Source of the DNA: Oreocharis arfaki
Taxonomy: Eukaryota > Chordata > Aves > Passeriformes > Paramythiidae
Reading direction: 5' to 3'
Assembly (NCBI GenBank): GCA_013398015.1
Contig: VZRR01007600.1
Location: 1-64,000 of the forward strand
DNA: 64,000 bases
Below the pieces are notes generated by a model. It was not told the DNA's origin. It worked only from the letters and a program-made list of their open reading frames with translations, and did no database searches. Both the position numbers and the translations under genes were made by a program. Position 1 is the stretch's first letter. Each line of letters starts with the position of its first letter. This document shows positions 60,201-64,000 of the stretch, one piece after another.

Positions 60201-62917
60201 TAGCACTAAAACCAGTTTTGTTGATGGAGACCACTTCTGAGAATTTTTGCAGTATTCTTATGGCAAATGCTGATAACCTATTTGACAAATGCATGCGGGA
60301 AATTAATTTGGATTATTTCAAGAGTAATCAGTGTACATGTTGCTTTGCGTAAGTGTCTGTGTCGCTTTTTTTTCTCATAGGAGAAAAACTCAAAGTACTA
60401 CAACTATACTCTCTCAGTAAATGGCAAAGCACGAAGGCATGGTGAGAACTACAGCGTAGATTATCTGACAGATGTACTGGTAAGAAATTTTGCAATGCAT
60501 GGTACAGAAGCTGCTTATGCTTTGTGCTGGGGACTTGGGGAAGAGTGGGATAATTTGTTAGGCTGTATTAGTTCACAAATGGACAGTGGTATTGTTGTGA
60601 TGGTAGGTGATGGTGGATTTATCAGCAAAGCAAGATTCTGAGTGTGTTTAGAAATGGCAGGTTTATGTTTATGAGCTGTGGAGAGGAAAGGGATTCCAGC
60701 TGGCCATTTGCTAGCCAGTAGCCTCACTGAGGAGTTAATACTGACTTATGTGCTGTAGGAGGAACAGGTAGGCAGAGATTTAAATTACTTCATAGAAGGA
60801 TATGTTTCATTATAATATGCAACTTCTGTAACAGATTAGCTGGGCCAAGATTTCAGTAGGAAGCATGTGAAAAGAAACTTCACACCATATTTTGTTTCTT
60901 AGGTATTACGATGTGTTAGTATCTTGTGGTCTCCAACTCCACCAGGCTGGTAACTTGTGAAGACTGATCAATCCTTCATAGTGTGTCAGGGCAGCATACA
61001 GCTGACCAGGAGAGGTTTTAGCCTCTTTATCTGCATAAAATAAAAAGAGGTAACAAAAATGTCAGATACTTTAAGGAAGGTTGGAAGAGTTACTTTAGCA
61101 CTCTTAAGGCCCTGTTTGGCAAGTAGCAGAGGCTGGGGCAGGAGGGGGAGAGGGAGAGTCCCCCTGTCTGCCAAGCTGGAGTCATAATTCCATGTGCTGT
61201 TACAGTGTATAGGTTGGTACTGCAGCACTCACAAAAAATCTTCTGTAGAGATGTCTCCTCTTGTAGTCCTGTAGTGTTTCGTTGAGACCCTGAGGAGTTT
61301 CATTCCACTGGGTGCTAGAACACAGACAGCTGCTCACTAGCAACAGCACTGATTGGTGTTTCGTAGGCTACTGAACAGCTGTCCGATTAAATTTAGATTA
61401 CATCGTCTAAAGCTAGATTGGAATTGATAAGCCAGAAGTGAGACTATCCTATTATTGGCATTGTACTGGGTTTTTTTGATCCTTCAGCAGCTCGTAAGCA
61501 TTTTGTCCAACAGGTCATTGTTGCATAAACTGCTTATTTGTGGTATGTTACCTGTTGATACAGCAGCATATTATGATTTTCAGTGTGTTGCATTCTACTT
61601 TCTTCCTGTAGCTACCAGACGTGTATTCAGCATTTCAGAGACAGTGTTTAATTCACTTGCAGGGCAGTGCACAGGAGTAGATTGCTTATGCAAAGTTCCT
61701 GTGTTGCTTGATGTGATCCTCGAGCTTTCTGTTCCTGACTAAGGGTACCTGGGTACTTGAGTCTGGTATTAAGAATCCAAACACCCAAATCTTTTTGCTG
61801 CAATTCTTACGTGTTGCAGTTTAAGCTCCTAATGAAATCAAAGTTGACTACTGTTATGAGTTTCTGAATGGTTTTTATCCTTCCTTGACTCTGCTGTCAT
61901 GTAACTGGAGTTGAGCCCTACTTGCTTAGATGCTAAATTTAGAAGGAAGGAAGAAGGAATTCCTGGTGTATTTTTTTTTCTAGAGAAAGAAAAGGATATC
62001 CAAAACAGGGTATACTAATCAGGCAAGAAAAAGATGTTGCAAGATTTGAATACTGAAGAACTCATCTACAAATAATACCTTTGAAGATTTAATTTTAAAA
62101 GCTGACCTAGGGGAAGTGAAAACTGAACTCACTACTTGAAGTTGTGCATAGGCTGAAATGAAAATGAAAGTGCAGTGAAGTGGTGTGAGCGAATGCATTT
62201 TGGCACTGCTCTTTGCCAGACCTTCTGTCTTCACCCCGTGTAATCTTGCAGCTTGCTGTAGAATGAGCATAGACCACAAACAGTGGGGCTGAATGTTTTT
62301 TTTTCAGAACTATTACTATTTCTGAAGAAAGTTGAAGTTGTCTGTCAGACAGGAGATAGCATCTGAAAGTCTCAGACTTGGGCCATATTGAAGAAAGATC
62401 TGATTTTACGTGATTAAACCAGAGTATAGGTGGATTTTGTTGGTGCTTGGAACAGGCACAAACATCTGATGAGCTTTTCGGGCCTAATTAATGCAAGGGT
62501 CTGAAGTAGAAAGTCATTTGGAGATGTGGGAAAAATTATTTGTTTAACATGAGCACTTGGGATTATTTTTATCATGAGCTGCTGTTCTAGGCATTTGTAG
62601 ATGAGCAAGCAGTAAGATTTTGAAACAGTTTAAATGTTCGCAGTACTATCCAGCTCTAAATAAGTTATGAATGTCTAGTTTGGATTTGTCAAATACTTGC
62701 TGTTTTCCTTTGAGGCATGATTTTTCTTCTCCAACAACACTGTTCACAGGCCAACATGTCATTGGACTTCTTGGAGTACAAATCTAATTTCGAACCATTC
62801 TTCATGATGATCGCAACCCCAGCACCGCACTCCCCTTGGACACCTGCTCCACAGTATACAAAGAGCTTTCAGAATGTCAGTGCACCAAGAAACAGCAATT
62901 TTAATATTCATGGCAAG
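57156..62917 (+). CDS. GNS: GNS, N-acetylglucosamine-6-sulfatase, exons 1-6 (3' part beyond window)
   Basis: Lysosomal exo-sulfatase that removes the 6-O-sulfate of N-acetylglucosamine in heparan and keratan sulfate; loss in humans causes mucopolysaccharidosis IIID. Six exons (144, 60, 207, 66, 99 and 168 nt) join in phase 0 into 248 codons, with no stop. A Leu-rich signal peptide (about 1-25) leads into RRPNVVLILTDDQD, where D39 and D40 are metal ligands. The sulfatase signature C75-C-P-S-R79 has C75 as the residue converted to formylglycine. Further active-site blocks include FAGKYLNE and ATPAPHSPW. N-glycosylation sequons occur at N95, N101, N167, N182 and N194, as expected for a lysosomal enzyme. 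Human GNS is about 552 residues, so a bit under half is present here. The frame stays open upstream of the ATG into the gap, so the N-terminus may be longer. Confidence 0.97.
57300..57853 (+). other. GNS: GNS intron 1
   Basis: GT-AG intron of 554 nt. The first 400 bases are still CpG island. The exon 1 frame happens to stay open into the intron, but the phase-0 donor and human similarity support splicing at 57300. Confidence 0.92.
57854..57913 (+). CDS. GNS: GNS exon 2
   Basis: 60 nt encoding TPLKKTNALIAQMGITFVNA (49-68), matching human TPLKKTKALIGEMGMTF in order and length. Acceptor CTTTCAG, donor GTAAGT. Confidence 0.96.
57914..58577 (+). other. GNS: GNS intron 2
   Basis: GT-AG intron of 664 nt. 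Nothing recognised. Confidence 0.92.
58578..58784 (+). CDS. GNS: GNS exon 3 (formylglycine site)
   Basis: 69 codons (69-137), starting [20 protein letters not shown] and ending YQTFFAGKYLNE. Carries the C-x-P-x-R sulfatase signature with C75 as the catalytic formylglycine precursor, and sequons N95-N-T and N101-C-S. Acceptor TTTTTCCAG. The donor GAG|GTATTT is non-optimal and is followed 13 nt later by a T25 run. Confidence 0.97.
58785..59899 (+). other. GNS: GNS intron 3
   Basis: GT-AG intron of 1115 nt with a T25 run at 58798-58822, 13 nt after the donor. Nothing else recognised. Confidence 0.92.
58798..58822 (+). repeat. T25 homopolymer
   Basis: Twenty-five consecutive T close to the exon 3 donor. 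May be a U-rich splicing enhancer or a length-variable homopolymer. Confidence 0.95.
59900..59965 (+). CDS. GNS: GNS exon 4
   Basis: 22 codons, YGAEDAGGVGHVPPGWSFWY plus AL (138-159), aligned with human [20 protein letters not shown]. Acceptor CTTTTTTCAG, donor GTATGT. Confidence 0.96.
59966..60380 (+). other. GNS: GNS intron 4
   Basis: GT-AG intron of 415 nt. It contains an internal acceptor-like (60120) and donor-like (60349) pair around 228 nt; see findings. Confidence 0.92.
60381..60479 (+). CDS. GNS: GNS exon 5
   Basis: 33 codons, EKNSKYYNYTLSVNGKARRH then GENYSVDYLTDVL (160-192). Nearly identical to human. Sequons N167-Y-T and N182-Y-S. Acceptor TTTCTCATAG, donor GTAAGA. Confidence 0.97.
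60480..62749 (+). other. GNS: GNS intron 5
   Basis: GT-AG intron of 2.27 kb. A G-rich stretch (around 61131-61160) is the only notable simple sequence. No gene or transposon recognised. Confidence 0.92.
62750..62917 (+). CDS. GNS: GNS exon 6 (last in window)
   Basis: 56 codons (193-248), ANMSLDFLEYKSNFEPFFMM, IATPAPHSPW, then PQYTKSFQNV and NFNIHGK. The PAPHSPW block belongs to the sulfatase active-site region. Acceptor TGTTCACAG, donor GTAAGC. The next exon is outside the window. Confidence 0.97.
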
Positions 62918-64000
62918 GTAAGCTAACTAGCAGGAACCTGTATAGGTTATTCTAGTTTGTGAGAGCAGAAGGCAGTGTCCCTGACTTGCATGTTAGATTA
63001 GAATAGGCGAGTGCTATGACTGCTGGTTGTTTAATCCTGTTAAATCGGTCTGTCAGGGTCAGATAAGTTCATTGTGACTTTGAGATATTTGCACACTAAT
63101 GTCTTGTAAAGAAAAACAACACAGTGGCAAAAGTGATATGGTAGTATAGTGGAATTATGATGGATAAAGATAAAAAGTTAATTCTGTGTCCCATTTCTAA
63201 ACTCTTCCAAACCTCTTAAAAATTTCTTATCATTGCTCTCAGTATGTTCAGGGGAACACATAGGTAGTGTGCTACTCAAAGGCTTGGGTGAAGAATGGCA
63301 AGAGCCCTGTCTTCCTACACACATCTGCTTGTGGATGGGCAGTCCATTCCTTGAGCTCATGGCAAAGCTGCCCTGAGGTGAAAAGCATATTAGACTAATC
63401 AGAGGACTCTGGAATCATGAACTGTAGGGCCCAGGGTCACTAAGTGCTTTGAGAACTTGGTTTTCATTTGCTAGAATAACCCGTAACCAGAATTGCTGGG
63501 CCTAATGTTACAAACTCAGACATCCTTGTGACAGAACAGTACCTTCCTCTGCCGGGAAACATGGCCAGATATGGTCTAGCTCAGACTAATCTGCTGCAAT
63601 TTACTCTGCCAATAAGTGAATTTCACAAGCAGTTAATTTGGTGAAAGCATACAGAAGTTTTGTATTTTTGATTCAAGTAGTTTAAAATACAGAACCCACT
63701 GCTGTTCAGTGTTCAATTATTTTACTTCAAGATTTGCCTCTAATCTTAAGAGTGAGATAACATTGGCTAAATGCCTGTCAGGAGCTCAGTCATGCCTCAG
63801 ATCACTGTGACTTGTAGTACAAATGAAACTTGTTTTTAGCTGAGGACTGTAGCTTGCAAAATGACCACGTGCTTATCAGTATGATAGAAAAACATGAATG
63901 AAAGGGGAGAAAAGGGCTGGAGGCAGTAACAAATACTTCAGCCCAACCTTTTTAAGTTTCAGACTAGGGAGTGGGAATCAGATTGAGGTTTTTTCTTCCA
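62918..64000 (+). other. GNS: GNS intron 6 (partial)
   Basis: Starts GTAAGC after exon 6 and runs past the window end. No exon recognised inside. Confidence 0.88.

Noticed and set aside
1..64000. A novel defence, mobile or biosynthetic system
   Set aside because: All confident coding sequence belongs to two well-known vertebrate genes. The remainder is intron, intergenic sequence, CR1 remnants and simple repeats.

Overview
This is a vertebrate nuclear locus, most likely from a bird. The evidence is split genes with GT-AG introns, two 5'-truncated CR1 LINE fragments, low overall repeat density and fairly compact introns. CR1 also occurs in crocodilians and turtles, so 'bird' is an inference. 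Two protein-coding genes fill nearly all of it, arranged head to head. No prokaryotic features, CRISPR array, tRNA or rRNA were seen.

Left and centre, minus strand (about 5.5-56.3 kb): the complete coding sequence of TBC1D30, a TBC-domain Rab GTPase-activating protein. I resolved 13 coding exons for the long form (253, 165, 62, 66, 126, 186, 169, 169, 106, 113, 140, 207 and 782 nt; 2544 nt, 847 codons plus stop) with matching phases throughout. A separate first coding exon in its own CpG island at 35.4-35.5 kb gives a 761-codon short form. The TBC arginine finger (IVKDLHR) and glutamine finger (YCQ) are both intact. The 3' UTR lies below 7360; its end is not certain.

Right, plus strand (57.16-64.0 kb): the first six coding exons (248 codons) of GNS, the lysosomal N-acetylglucosamine-6-sulfatase. 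They carry a signal peptide, the DDQD metal-binding motif and the CCPSR formylglycine motif. The rest of the gene is beyond the window.

Between them (56.31-57.16 kb) only 842 bases separate the two start codons. This GC-rich, CpG-rich interval is a probable shared bidirectional promoter, but 648 bases of it are an assembly gap (N, 56476-57123). The first 5 kb of the window is intergenic sequence with a CR1 fragment at the edge.

I found no sign of a novel system. The points most worth checking are the bidirectional promoter hidden by the gap, the two-promoter structure of TBC1D30 with its junction codon that differs between isoforms, a perfect 15-bp hairpin next to a cryptic antisense micro-exon, a 21-bp palindrome in intron 8, a U-run plus UG-repeat just after the TBC1D30 stop, and a T25 run just after a weak GNS splice donor.
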